NCBI GenBank assembly: GCA_045600045.1
Contig: JAZRXD010000068.1
Coordinates: 1-25,316, forward strand
Length of the DNA: 25,316 nt
From: UBA1715 sp045600045
Lineage (GTDB): Bacteria; Bacteroidota; Bacteroidia; Bacteroidales; UBA1715
Reading direction: 5' to 3'
Part shown: piece by piece, positions 7,303 to 13,985 of the stretch
How positions within the stretch are numbered: the stretch's first letter is position 1
How the letters are laid out: each line of letters starts with the position of its first letter
The notes under the pieces: generated by a model
What the model saw: only the letters and a program-made list of their open reading frames with translations
Told to the model about the DNA's origin: nothing
Database searches by the model: none
Position numbers and translations under genes: made by a program

Positions 7303-8565
7303 TTACTTTCCGTTAGTAAAATCTTTCATTTCTTCAGTATCATATACACCAGCATCCAATTTTTCACGAATTTCTTTGAATGCATTCAATGTATAATCAA
7401 CATCCTCAATTGTATGAGCTGCAGTTGAAATAATACGGAAGATGATCATCCCCGGAGGAATTACAGGATACACAACGATTGAGCAGAAAATCTTATAATT
7501 AACACGCAAATCGTATGCGATATTTGTTGCTTGGATTGGTCCTCCTTTAATTTGAACCGGAGAAACACAAGCTTCAGCAGGGCCGATATCGAAACCAAGT
7601 TTACGGAATCCATCTTGTAAACGACGAGTTACAGTCCACAATTGTTTACGACGTTCATCACCTTCTTTACTACGAATAATTTCCAAACGTTTCAAGCAAC
7701 CTTCAACGATTGGCATTGGCAATGCTTTCGCATAAATTTGAGAACGCATATTGTAACGCAAGAAATCAATTACTGATTTTTTAGTAGCGATGAAACCACC
7801 GATTGTAGCCATTGATTTTGCATATGCACCAATGTAAATATCAATTTCGTCCATTACGCCAAAGTGTTCCGATGTACCACGACCAGTAGGACCCATTACA
7901 CCAAAACCATGTGCATCGTCAATCATGATACGGAAATTGTATTTCTTTTTCAATGCTGCGATTTTATCCAAAATACCAAGAGCACCTGTCATACCATATA
8001 CACCCTCGGTAATCAAAAGAACGCCACCACCTTGTTCTTCAGCAACTTGGCAAGCAACTTTCAATTTTTTCTCACAACTATCAATATCATTGTGTTTATA
8101 AGAGAACGCCTTACCTGTATGAAGGCGTTTACCATCCATCAAGCAAGCATGACATTCAGCATCGAAAACAATAACATCGTGGCGAGTCAACAAAGAATCA
8201 ATTGTTGATACAATACCTTGATAACCAAAGTTGAACAAGAAGGCAGCCTCTTTCTTTTCAAAGTCAGCTAATTCATGTTCCAATTTTTCATGAAGAGCTG
8301 TATTACCAGTCATCATACGGCTACCCATTGGATAGGCCATACCCCAACGAACAGCTGCCTCACCATCAACCTTGCGGATTTCAGGATGATTAGCCAAACC
8401 TAAATAATTATTCAAACTCCAGCACAATACGTCAATTCCTTGGAAACGCATGTGAGGACCAAGTTCACCTTCCAATTTTGGGAAAGCATAATAGCCGTCA
8501 ACTTTTTCACGGTATTGACCGATAGGACCGCCGACTGACTCTTCAATTCTGTCAAAAATATCCAT
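7303..8565 (-). CDS. Alpha-oxoamine synthase, serine palmitoyltransferase-like
   Basis: A PLP-dependent enzyme of 420 residues that condenses an amino acid with an acyl-CoA. The fold-type I features are visible: His139 in ECHACLMDG, the DDAHG motif (216-220, Asp216 and His219), and the Schiff-base Lys250 in AYAKSMATIGGF. The C-terminal substrate loop VVYPVIPPGMIIFRII matches a Bacteroidota branch usually named serine palmitoyltransferase or 2-amino-3-ketobutyrate CoA ligase. In this phylum such genes serve sphingolipid or sulfonolipid synthesis. Serine with a long acyl-CoA is my first guess; cysteate, or glycine with acetyl-CoA, cannot be excluded. The N-terminus is about 20 residues longer than in short homologues and includes the GPIGQY...GYY.FPKLEG segment. 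It has its own -7 box (8593-8600) and a terminator (7254-7284), so it can be monocistronic. Confidence 0.85.
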   Translation of the reverse strand: MDIFDRIEESVGGPIGQYREKVDGYYAFPKLEGELGPHMRFQGIDVLCWSLNNYLGLANHPEIRKVDGEAAVRWGMAYPMGSRMMTGNTALHEKLEHELADFEKKEAAFLFNFGYQGIVSTIDSLLTRHDVIVFDAECHACLMDGKRLHTGKAFSYKHNDIDSCEKKLKVACQVAEEQGGGVLLITEGVYGMTGALGILDKIAALKKKYNFRIMIDDAHGFGVMGPTGRGTSEHFGVMDEIDIYIGAYAKSMATIGGFIATKKSVIDFLRYNMRSQIYAKALPMPIVEGCLKRLEIIRSKEGDERRKQLWTVTRRLQDGFRKLGFDIGPAEACVSPVQIKGGPIQATNIAYDLRVNYKIFCSIVVYPVIPPGMIIFRIISTAAHTIEDVDYTLNAFKEIREKLDAGVYDTEEMKDFTNGK

Positions 8566-8592
8566 GTGTTTTGTATTTAATTACCTTTTTTG

Positions 8593-8600
8593 CAAAGTTA
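8593..8600 (-). promoter_or_regulatory. -7 box of the alpha-oxoamine synthase promoter
   Basis: TAACTTTG on the minus strand fits TAnnTTTG exactly and lies 28 bases before the ATG at 8565. I do not see a good TTTG at -33, so the assignment rests on the -7 element. Confidence 0.55.
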
Positions 8601-8618
8601 TAATTTTTCCGATGTTTT

Positions 8619-9038
8619 TTACTTACCGAAAGATTTTTTTGAGATTTTAACAATTCCACCAATAAAATACAGAAAACCAATAACACTGGCCACGACTATT
8701 GAAGAATAGACTGGAAAACCTGTTTTTGCTTCCGCATATACACCATAAATGCCAAAGAACGCACGTCCCCAAAAAACAAAAGCAACAAAAAAGATCCCCA
8801 ACCACAACAACGGCAACCTTCTTATTTTTCCTGCGCCTGACAACGCATAAAAACCACCTAATGCAAAGCAACCTGCAATAATAATAGTTATTATGTACGG
8901 AAGACAAGCACCATGCGAAGCAATTTCGTCCATCATACCGTCAATGCCATAAAATTTGAACGCAACGTCAAGAAAAAACAGACAAATCAAATGCCCGACA
9001 GCCAATATAAAATTCAATATAGCACCAAGTAGTAACAT
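8619..9038 (-). CDS. Four-helix membrane protein, unknown function
   Basis: A 139-residue hydrophobic protein with four predicted transmembrane segments near residues 2-25, 46-68, 76-98 and 110-132, and short basic ends (KISKKSFGK). I do not recognise the family beyond a general likeness to small uncharacterised Bacteroidota membrane proteins. Its ATG overlaps the stop of the upstream 63-codon gene by one base (TAATG), which implies translational coupling and possibly a shared task. Confidence 0.75.
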   Translation of the reverse strand: MLLLGAILNFILAVGHLICLFFLDVAFKFYGIDGMMDEIASHGACLPYIITIIIAGCFALGGFYALSGAGKIRRLPLLWLGIFFVAFVFWGRAFFGIYGVYAEAKTGFPVYSSIVVASVIGFLYFIGGIVKISKKSFGK

Positions 9039-9229
9039 TACTTTCTTTTTAAATTATATTTTTCTATCAATTCTTTTTGTTCTTCGTCCGATAAACTTTT
9101 AAAATATGCGTTCCAACCAGGACAAAAGCCCGTATGCCAATGCCAAAAACGAGCTATCAAACTTTTGGAATTTTTATCGTATTTCGCACGCATTTGACAC
9201 GTTGCACAAGGAATGTTGTTTGTTTCCAT
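9038..9229 (-). CDS. Small CxxC protein with HWHTGFCPGW motif
   Basis: A 63-residue protein starting METNNIPCATCQMRAKYDKN. A CATC pair near the N-terminus and a third Cys in FWHWHTGFCPGWNAYFKSL, together with two His residues, suggest a metal or haem site. The C-terminal half is a charged helix (LSDEEQKELIEKYNLKRK). I recall similar short uncharacterised proteins in Bacteroidota. The start is placed at the ATG at 9229, because the in-frame TTG at 9241 is the end of a TATTTTTG -7 box. No signal peptide is visible. It is coupled to the following 4-TM protein, so a membrane-associated role is possible. Confidence 0.75.
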   Translation of the reverse strand: METNNIPCATCQMRAKYDKNSKSLIARFWHWHTGFCPGWNAYFKSLSDEEQKELIEKYNLKRK

Positions 9230-9238
9230 ATCTTTTTT

Positions 9239-9254
9239 CAAAAATACAAAAATA
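9239..9254 (-). promoter_or_regulatory. Tandem -7 boxes upstream of the CxxC gene
   Basis: The minus strand carries TATTTTTG twice, head to tail (9254-9247 and 9246-9239), each matching TAnnTTTG. The first would start transcription about 12 bases before the ATG at 9229. The second would leave almost no leader. A clear -33 element is not visible. Confidence 0.45.
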
Positions 9255-9331
9255 ATACTCTAAACGGTAAAAGACGTTAAATGAATATATTTGAAGAAGA
9301 TTATTTTCAACTCACATAGTTGTTTTATCTG

Positions 9332-9360
9332 TTGCTTCATCACAATTTTTTCTAATTTTG
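9332..9360 (+). promoter_or_regulatory. Promoter upstream of the ORF6N remnant
   Basis: TTG (9332-9334), an 18-base spacer and TAATTTTG (9353-9360) match the Bacteroidota consensus. The promoter has outlived the gene behind it. Confidence 0.5.
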
Positions 9361-9401
9361 CAATCATAACCAATTAATTTAATTGTACACAACAAACAGA
9401 A

Positions 9402-9724
9402 ACGCTTCTGCCTACCGGCATTGAAGAAATTAAGACAAAAATCCATGAAATCCGTGGACAACGGAGTAATGATAGATGCAGATTTAGCAAAACTCTATCA
9501 TGTTAAGACAAAAGTATTGAACCAAGCTGTGTAGAGAAACCATTCAAGATTTCCAAACGACGCCATGTTTGTTCTTTCCGAAGAAGAATTCAGCAGTTTG
9601 AGGATACTGCCACACAATTAGAGCTGATAAATCAAACATTGGCAGAATTGCAAACCGAAAAAAAGTTAGAAAAGACTTTAAAAACCGAAAACCGATAGGA
9701 TTCAAAATCAGTGATAATGATTAG
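9402..9724 (+). pseudogene. Eroded ORF6N/KilA-N-type domain gene
   Basis: Fragments of one ORF6N-domain protein appear in three frames. From 9420 the frame reads IEEIKTKIHEIRGQR. One extra base near 9465 then shifts it to VMIDADLAKLYHVKTKVLNQ and AV, followed by TAG (9532-9534) where the family has Lys. It continues RNHSRFPNDAMFVLSEEEF to a second stop at 9619. A third frame from about 9603 encodes a helical LELINQTLAELQTEKKLEK tail, and after another shift KPIGFKISDND ends at TAG (9722-9724). The part that should lie between the domain and the tail is missing. ORF6N proteins are phage- or mobile-element-associated DNA-binding proteins also found scattered in Bacteroidota chromosomes. This is a dead copy, and no ATG is left at its front. 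Confidence 0.85.
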
Positions 9725-9845
9725 AATTTAGCATCATCATCCCCACACAAAATCAAAATTTTGCGTCAAGAAACTCCGACAACTAAAAAAATGAAGCAGT
9801 GTGTTTTTTGCTTTACCAAATTTATTATTTTTGTTTTAGAAGAAG

Positions 9846-9878
9846 TTTGTCTTTTTCTAAAGGCAACGTATTGATTTG
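9846..9878 (+). promoter_or_regulatory. Promoter of the carboxylase operon
   Basis: TTTG (9846-9849), a 21-base spacer and TTGATTTG (9871-9878), one mismatch from TAnnTTTG. The start of transcription would be about 12 bases before the ATG at 9897. The rest of 9725-9845 is AT-rich and I see nothing else in it. Confidence 0.5.
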
Positions 9879-9896
9879 TAATGATTAAACTTTTAT

Positions 9897-11456
9897 ATGA
9901 ATAATCAAGAAAAACTTGAAAGACTGCTAGAGTTGAAGGAAACAGCTGAAAATGGCGGCGGTCAAAAAGCAATAGACGCACAGCACGCAAAAGGCAAATA
10001 CACAGCACGCGAACGTATTGAAATGTTGCTTGACGAAGGTAGTTTCGAAGAAGTTGACATGTTCGTAACCCATCGCTGTACCGATTTTGGCATGGAGAAA
10101 AAAATGTTCTACGGTGACGGTGTAGTTGTTGGTAGCGGAACAATCGACGGGCGTTTAGTGTTCGTCTATGCACAAGATTTCACCGTAATTGCAGGAACGC
10201 TTTCGGAAACGATGTCGCAAAAAATCTGTAAAGTAATGGATTTGGCGATGAAACTTGGTGCTCCAATCATTGGCATAAATGATTCCGGTGGTGCCCGTAT
10301 CCAAGAAGGTGCTTGTGCTTTGGCAGGATTTGGTGAAATTTTTGAACGAAATATTCTCGCATCTGGCGTTGTTCCTCAAATCTCATTAATATATGGACTT
10401 TGTGCCGGCGGTGCTGTGTATTCTCCAGCCCTCACCGATTTCATTTTAATGACAGAACAAAACAGTTGTATGTATATCACTGGACCAAAAGTTGTGAAGA
10501 CAGTTACCGGCGAAGACGTAACCGACCAACAGCTTGGCGGCGCTTTGGTGCATTCAACGAAATCCGGGGTTTGTCATTTCACTGCAGCGACCGAAGAAGA
10601 AGGAATGCAGACAATCCGCCGTCTTATTTCGTTCATTCCGCAGAATAACATGGAAGACGTTCCTGTTGCAACGACAAACGATCCTTATAACAGAATTGAC
10701 GACGTACTTGATACACTTGTGCCAGACGATCCAAACAAGCCTTACGATATGAAAGACATCATCAACACTTTGGTTGATGACAAAGATTTCTTTGAGATTC
10801 AAAAAGATTTTGCTAAGAATATTATCTGCGGGTTTGGCCGCTTTAACGGAAAATCAACTGGTATTATCGCAAACCAACCAAACTGTATGGCTGGCGTACT
10901 CGACTGCAATGCATCGCGCAAAGCAGCACGATTCGTACGTTTTTGCGATTCGTTCAACATTCCAATCTTAACATTGGTTGACGTTCCTGGATTTTTGTGC
11001 GGCACAGGACAAGAATATGCTGGAATCATCGATCACGGAGCAAAATTATTGTTTGCTTACGGTGAAGCAACAGTTCCAAAAGTTACAATAACGATTAGGA
11101 AATCGTATGGTGGTTCGCATATCGTTATGAGTTGCAAACAATTACGTGGCGACATCAACTATGCATGGCCAAATGCGGAAATTGCAGTTATGGGGGCAGC
11201 TGGTGCTATCGGCATTTTACAAGGAAAAGCAATGAAAGCAATTGAAGACGACGAAGATCGAAAAAAATTCAAAGCAGAAAAAATTGCCGAATACGAAGAA
11301 AAATTTGCGAGTCCGTACCAAGCAGCAGAACGCGGTTACATTGACGATGTTATACTGCCACACGACACACGTTTCAGAATCATCAGAGCGTTTGAAATGT
11401 TGAAAACAAAACGGCAAACAAATCCGATGAAAAAACACGCAAATATGCCACTTTAA
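9897..11456 (+). CDS. Acyl-CoA carboxylase / methylmalonyl-CoA decarboxylase carboxyltransferase subunit
   Basis: Carboxyltransferase of 519 residues that moves CO2 between biotin and a short acyl-CoA, most likely propionyl-CoA/methylmalonyl-CoA. Two crotonase-like halves are present: GGARIQEG (131-138) with the following AGFGEIF, and in the second half LVDVPGFLCGTGQE and HIVMSCKQLRGDINYAWP before EIAVMGAAGA. The length is right for PccB/MmdA. Two small genes follow after 12 bases and 1 base: an epsilon-like protein and a biotin carrier. Neither a biotin carboxylase nor the sodium-pumping membrane beta subunit lies in the window. The gene could therefore serve either a carboxylase or a decarboxylase whose other parts are elsewhere. 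In Bacteroidales the methylmalonyl-CoA decarboxylase role in propionate formation is common. Confidence 0.93.
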   Translation: MNNQEKLERLLELKETAENGGGQKAIDAQHAKGKYTARERIEMLLDEGSFEEVDMFVTHRCTDFGMEKKMFYGDGVVVGSGTIDGRLVFVYAQDFTVIAGTLSETMSQKICKVMDLAMKLGAPIIGINDSGGARIQEGACALAGFGEIFERNILASGVVPQISLIYGLCAGGAVYSPALTDFILMTEQNSCMYITGPKVVKTVTGEDVTDQQLGGALVHSTKSGVCHFTAATEEEGMQTIRRLISFIPQNNMEDVPVATTNDPYNRIDDVLDTLVPDDPNKPYDMKDIINTLVDDKDFFEIQKDFAKNIICGFGRFNGKSTGIIANQPNCMAGVLDCNASRKAARFVRFCDSFNIPILTLVDVPGFLCGTGQEYAGIIDHGAKLLFAYGEATVPKVTITIRKSYGGSHIVMSCKQLRGDINYAWPNAEIAVMGAAGAIGILQGKAMKAIEDDEDRKKFKAEKIAEYEEKFASPYQAAERGYIDDVILPHDTRFRIIRAFEMLKTKRQTNPMKKHANMPL

Positions 11457-11468
11457 TCAAGCTCGAAT

Positions 11469-11663
11469 ATGGTACAAGATGCGCAGAACATATCAATAAA
11501 AAACATCAACGGAAATGCCACCGACGAGGAATTGTTGGCAATCATCACAGCCATAAAATTATACTACCACGGCGGATGCGAAGAGAAAAAAATAACATTC
11601 AAAAACAACAATTCGTCGGCTTGGAATTCCAAGATTCTTGGAATGAATCAATACAAGAAATAA
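11469..11663 (+). CDS. Small subunit resembling acyl-CoA carboxylase epsilon
   Basis: A 64-residue protein between the carboxyltransferase and the biotin carrier. Residues 10-30, IKNINGNATDEELLAIITAI followed by K, fit the pattern of the short acyl-CoA carboxylase epsilon subunits known from actinobacteria (I..I.G..T.EELAA....). The later NNSSAWNSKILGMNQYKK fits their C-terminal SAW...R/K tail. It has no transmembrane segment, so it is not the OadG-type gamma/delta subunit that often occupies this position in Bacteroidota decarboxylase operons. The likely role is to bind or stabilise the carboxylase complex. The match is by eye and the family assignment is tentative. Confidence 0.7.
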   Translation: MVQDAQNISIKNINGNATDEELLAIITAIKLYYHGGCEEKKITFKNNNSSAWNSKILGMNQYKK

Positions 11664-11664
11664 T

Positions 11665-12312
11665 ATGAAAACATTCAAATTCAACATACAAGGAAAACCA
11701 TACGAAGTAGCGATAAACAATGTTCAAAATGGCGTTGTTGACGTCGACGTGAACGGCAAAAATTTCGTTGTCGAACTCGAAAAAGAAAAAGTTGTTGTCA
11801 CACCACCGGCACAAACAGAAAAGCCACAGTTGATTGAACAAAAATCAACACAAAAGCCAACAATTCCAGCACAAGGACAACCGCATACAATTATGAAAAT
11901 CTTCGTAACGAGCGGTCAGTTGGTAAAAAAAGGCGACAAATTGTTCACAATGGAATCAAACGGCAAGGAATGCGACATAACAGCAGATAAAGACGGCGTA
12001 GTTGAAAGAATCAACGTAGTTGTCGGTCAAAATCTACCAAACGAAGGAGCATCAATAGAATTGAATGCGTGCGGACAATCAACAGGAAATTTTTCGACGG
12101 AAAATGCGACACCCGCACCACTTCCAGGAACAATAGTACAAATTATGCTACCAGAAGGTTCTGCAGTAAAAGCCGGCGACATTGTTCTCACAATGGATTC
12201 CATGAAAATGGTAAACAATGTTCTTGCCGACAAAGCGGGAACAATCACCCACATGATTGTGAAAGAACGTCAGGCTGTTTTGGAAGGCGACCCATTATTT
12301 ATAATAGAATAG
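11665..12312 (+). CDS. Biotin carrier protein with two tandem biotinyl domains
   Basis: Biotin carboxyl carrier of 215 residues for the carboxyltransferase upstream. Residues 1-42 are the conserved MKTFKFNIQGKPYEV start, and 45-70 are a Pro/Gln-rich linker. Two biotinyl/lipoyl folds follow, about 72-134 and 150-215. The second has the biotin site MDSMKM with Lys171. In the first, the same place reads MESNGKE (96-102): aligned without gaps, Gly100 stands where Lys should be and Lys101 is displaced by one. The first domain is therefore probably not biotinylated. Bacteroidota carriers of this type usually have one such domain (about 140-170 residues), so the extra one explains the length. The start codon ATG follows the previous stop with a one-base gap. 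Confidence 0.9.
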   Translation: MKTFKFNIQGKPYEVAINNVQNGVVDVDVNGKNFVVELEKEKVVVTPPAQTEKPQLIEQKSTQKPTIPAQGQPHTIMKIFVTSGQLVKKGDKLFTMESNGKECDITADKDGVVERINVVVGQNLPNEGASIELNACGQSTGNFSTENATPAPLPGTIVQIMLPEGSAVKAGDIVLTMDSMKMVNNVLADKAGTITHMIVKERQAVLEGDPLFIIE

Positions 12313-12314
12313 GA

Positions 12315-12340
12315 TTTTTTCGCGAAAAAAATTATATTTG
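12315..12340 (+). promoter_or_regulatory. Palindrome plus -7 box before the first FKBP gene
   Basis: TATATTTG at 12333-12340 fits TAnnTTTG exactly. Directly upstream, at 12315-12330, is the perfect 16-base palindrome TTTTTTCGCGAAAAAA, which covers the spacer between -33 and -7. It may be an operator, or a weak structure ending the carboxylase operon, whose stop is at 12310-12312. Confidence 0.5.
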
Positions 12341-12352
12341 CAAAAACTCAAT

Positions 12353-13162
12353 TTGTTGAAAACAAAAAGAACATATCGACTCTTCACGACAATCATAGCA
12401 ATTATACTAATTGCATTTTCAGCTTGTACTCCAGATGAAAACGAAAAAATGATTGTTACTCGTCAAGACTCCACTTCCTATGGATTGGGTGTTGCTTTCG
12501 CACAAAAGATTCCCCAAAATATAAAAGATAACAATATTGAAAGCGTTGATTTCGAATACTTTTTACAAGGTATAATTGATTATTTTGACAAAGAAACCAA
12601 TGTAAAATTAACCGATGACGAAGTTGACAAAATCTTAAAAAAAGTTATCGGCAAGCAAATTCAAGAAAAACAAGAACAATACGTAAAAGCAAACGAGCCA
12701 AATATTGAAGCTGGTCAAAACTTCATGCAAAACAACAAAAAAGGGAAAGACGTTATAGAAATAAAAGATGGTTTGCAATACAAAATCATCGACAAAGGTT
12801 GGGGAAAGCTCTCTCCTATTTTGTCCGATACGATTTTCATTACGTTTAAAGTTTACAACACCAAACAGGAACTATTGTATGACAGCAAAACTAAATCCGA
12901 ACAAACAAAAATATATTTAGGTTCTGCAATTCCAGCCCTCCAAGAAGTTTTAACCAAAATAAAAACAGGAGGAAGTGTCCGTATATTCACAACACACGAA
13001 TATGCCTATGGTTCAACCGTTTACGAGCAAGATTTAGTTAAGCCATACGAATCGCTTATTTTTGACGTAACAGTAAACAAAATTCGTTTAAATGCCGCAC
13101 GTTTAGCCGAGTTCAACCAATTAGTCGAACAAGAACAAAAATCAATTCAATCAAATAATTAA
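12353..13162 (+). CDS. FKBP-type PPIase-like lipoprotein, degenerate active site
   Basis: Predicted lipoprotein of about 269 residues. Only a TTG (12353 or 12356) keeps the signal peptide, which ends IILIAFSAC with Cys25 as the lipidation site. The earlier in-frame TTG at 12338 is part of the -7 box, and the first ATG (12448) would remove the signal. After the FKBP N-terminal domain (DSTSYGLGVAFAQK, helices to about residue 130), the FKBP fold covers about 150-250 (DGLQYKIIDKGWG to LIFDVTVNKI). EYAYGS keeps the Tyr of the flap. The catalytic Trp position reads Leu (AIPALQEVL) and the usual FDSS reads LYDSK, so prolyl isomerase activity is doubtful. A chaperone-like role in the periplasm is more likely. 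The next FKBP gene follows after 5 bases. Confidence 0.85.
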   Translation: MLKTKRTYRLFTTIIAIILIAFSACTPDENEKMIVTRQDSTSYGLGVAFAQKIPQNIKDNNIESVDFEYFLQGIIDYFDKETNVKLTDDEVDKILKKVIGKQIQEKQEQYVKANEPNIEAGQNFMQNNKKGKDVIEIKDGLQYKIIDKGWGKLSPILSDTIFITFKVYNTKQELLYDSKTKSEQTKIYLGSAIPALQEVLTKIKTGGSVRIFTTHEYAYGSTVYEQDLVKPYESLIFDVTVNKIRLNAARLAEFNQLVEQEQKSIQSNN

Positions 13163-13167
13163 ACACA

Positions 13168-13920
13168 ATGAAATCTTTTATTAAAACAGTTGGAATAATT
13201 TGCCTTTCGGCAAGTTTATTTTCTTGCGGAAACAAAGACAAAGTAGATTTACAAACATTACAAGATAGCGCAAGTTATTGTTTAGGATTCCAAACTGCGG
13301 CTATGTGGACCCAAAGAGGTGTAGACTCCATCAACAACGAAGCATTCTACGCAGGATACAAAGCATTCAACATTGAAGAACAAAATTTTCCTCTAGAATT
13401 GGATCAAGAACAGTATTCTGATTTAATGCAACGCTATTCTGCAATTTTGGAAGAACGTCAACTTAACAGAATGAAAGTTGAATTTGCACCAAACATCGAA
13501 GCAGGCGAGAAATTTTTGGCAGAAAACAAAGAGAAAGCTGGCGTCATAACAACAGCAAGCGGTCTTCAATATGAAATTCTAACAGAAGGGAACGGACCAA
13601 AACCAAGTCTTTACGATACCGTTACAGTAAACTACAACGGAACCTTGCTAGACGGAACTGTATTCGATAGCTCAATCGGAGGAGAACCTTTTACAGCGCC
13701 ATTGATTCCAGAAACATTGATTCAAGGCTGGATTGAAGCACTTCCATTACTTGCACAAGGCACGAAAGCTAAATTATACGTTCCTTATGATTTGGCTTAC
13801 GGAGAATACGGAAACCAAGGCATTCAACCATTTTCGACTTTAATTTTCGAAATCGAATTACTTAAAGTAAAAAAAGGTGTTGCTCCTAAACAAACACAAG
13901 GATTCCCTCAATTTGAATAG
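13168..13920 (+). CDS. FKBP-type peptidyl-prolyl cis-trans isomerase lipoprotein
   Basis: A 250-residue lipoprotein: signal peptide with lipobox LFSC (Cys20), a helical FKBP_N dimerisation region (about 30-130, including DSASYCLGFQTA) and a complete FKBP domain (about 138-238). The active-site residues are all present: VTVNYNGTLLDG, TVFDSS, TLIQGWIEAL with the Trp, LAYGEYG and STLIFEIELL. Unlike its two relatives in this window it should be catalytically competent and assist folding of exported proteins. It is second in a two-gene unit with the degenerate FKBP upstream and ends at a strong terminator. Confidence 0.95.
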   Translation: MKSFIKTVGIICLSASLFSCGNKDKVDLQTLQDSASYCLGFQTAAMWTQRGVDSINNEAFYAGYKAFNIEEQNFPLELDQEQYSDLMQRYSAILEERQLNRMKVEFAPNIEAGEKFLAENKEKAGVITTASGLQYEILTEGNGPKPSLYDTVTVNYNGTLLDGTVFDSSIGGEPFTAPLIPETLIQGWIEALPLLAQGTKAKLYVPYDLAYGEYGNQGIQPFSTLIFEIELLKVKKGVAPKQTQGFPQFE

Positions 13921-13937
13921 TAATAATTTGACAAAAC

Positions 13938-13971
13938 AAAAAGTTCGTATGTCTTGGCGTACGAACTTTTT
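13938..13971 (+). terminator. Terminator after the FKBP pair
   Basis: A perfect 12-bp stem, AAAAAGTTCGTA (13938-13949) with TACGAACTTTTT (13960-13971), and a 10-base loop. Being symmetrical with A and T runs it could work in both directions. rfbA starts 14 bases later. Confidence 0.85.
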
Positions 13972-13985
13972 ATATTTATAAGGAC

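Noticed and set aside
9280..9318. Twelve-codon frame starting with ATG before the ORF6N remnant
   Set aside because: Too short, ends at TAG before the promoter at 9332, no sign of conservation.
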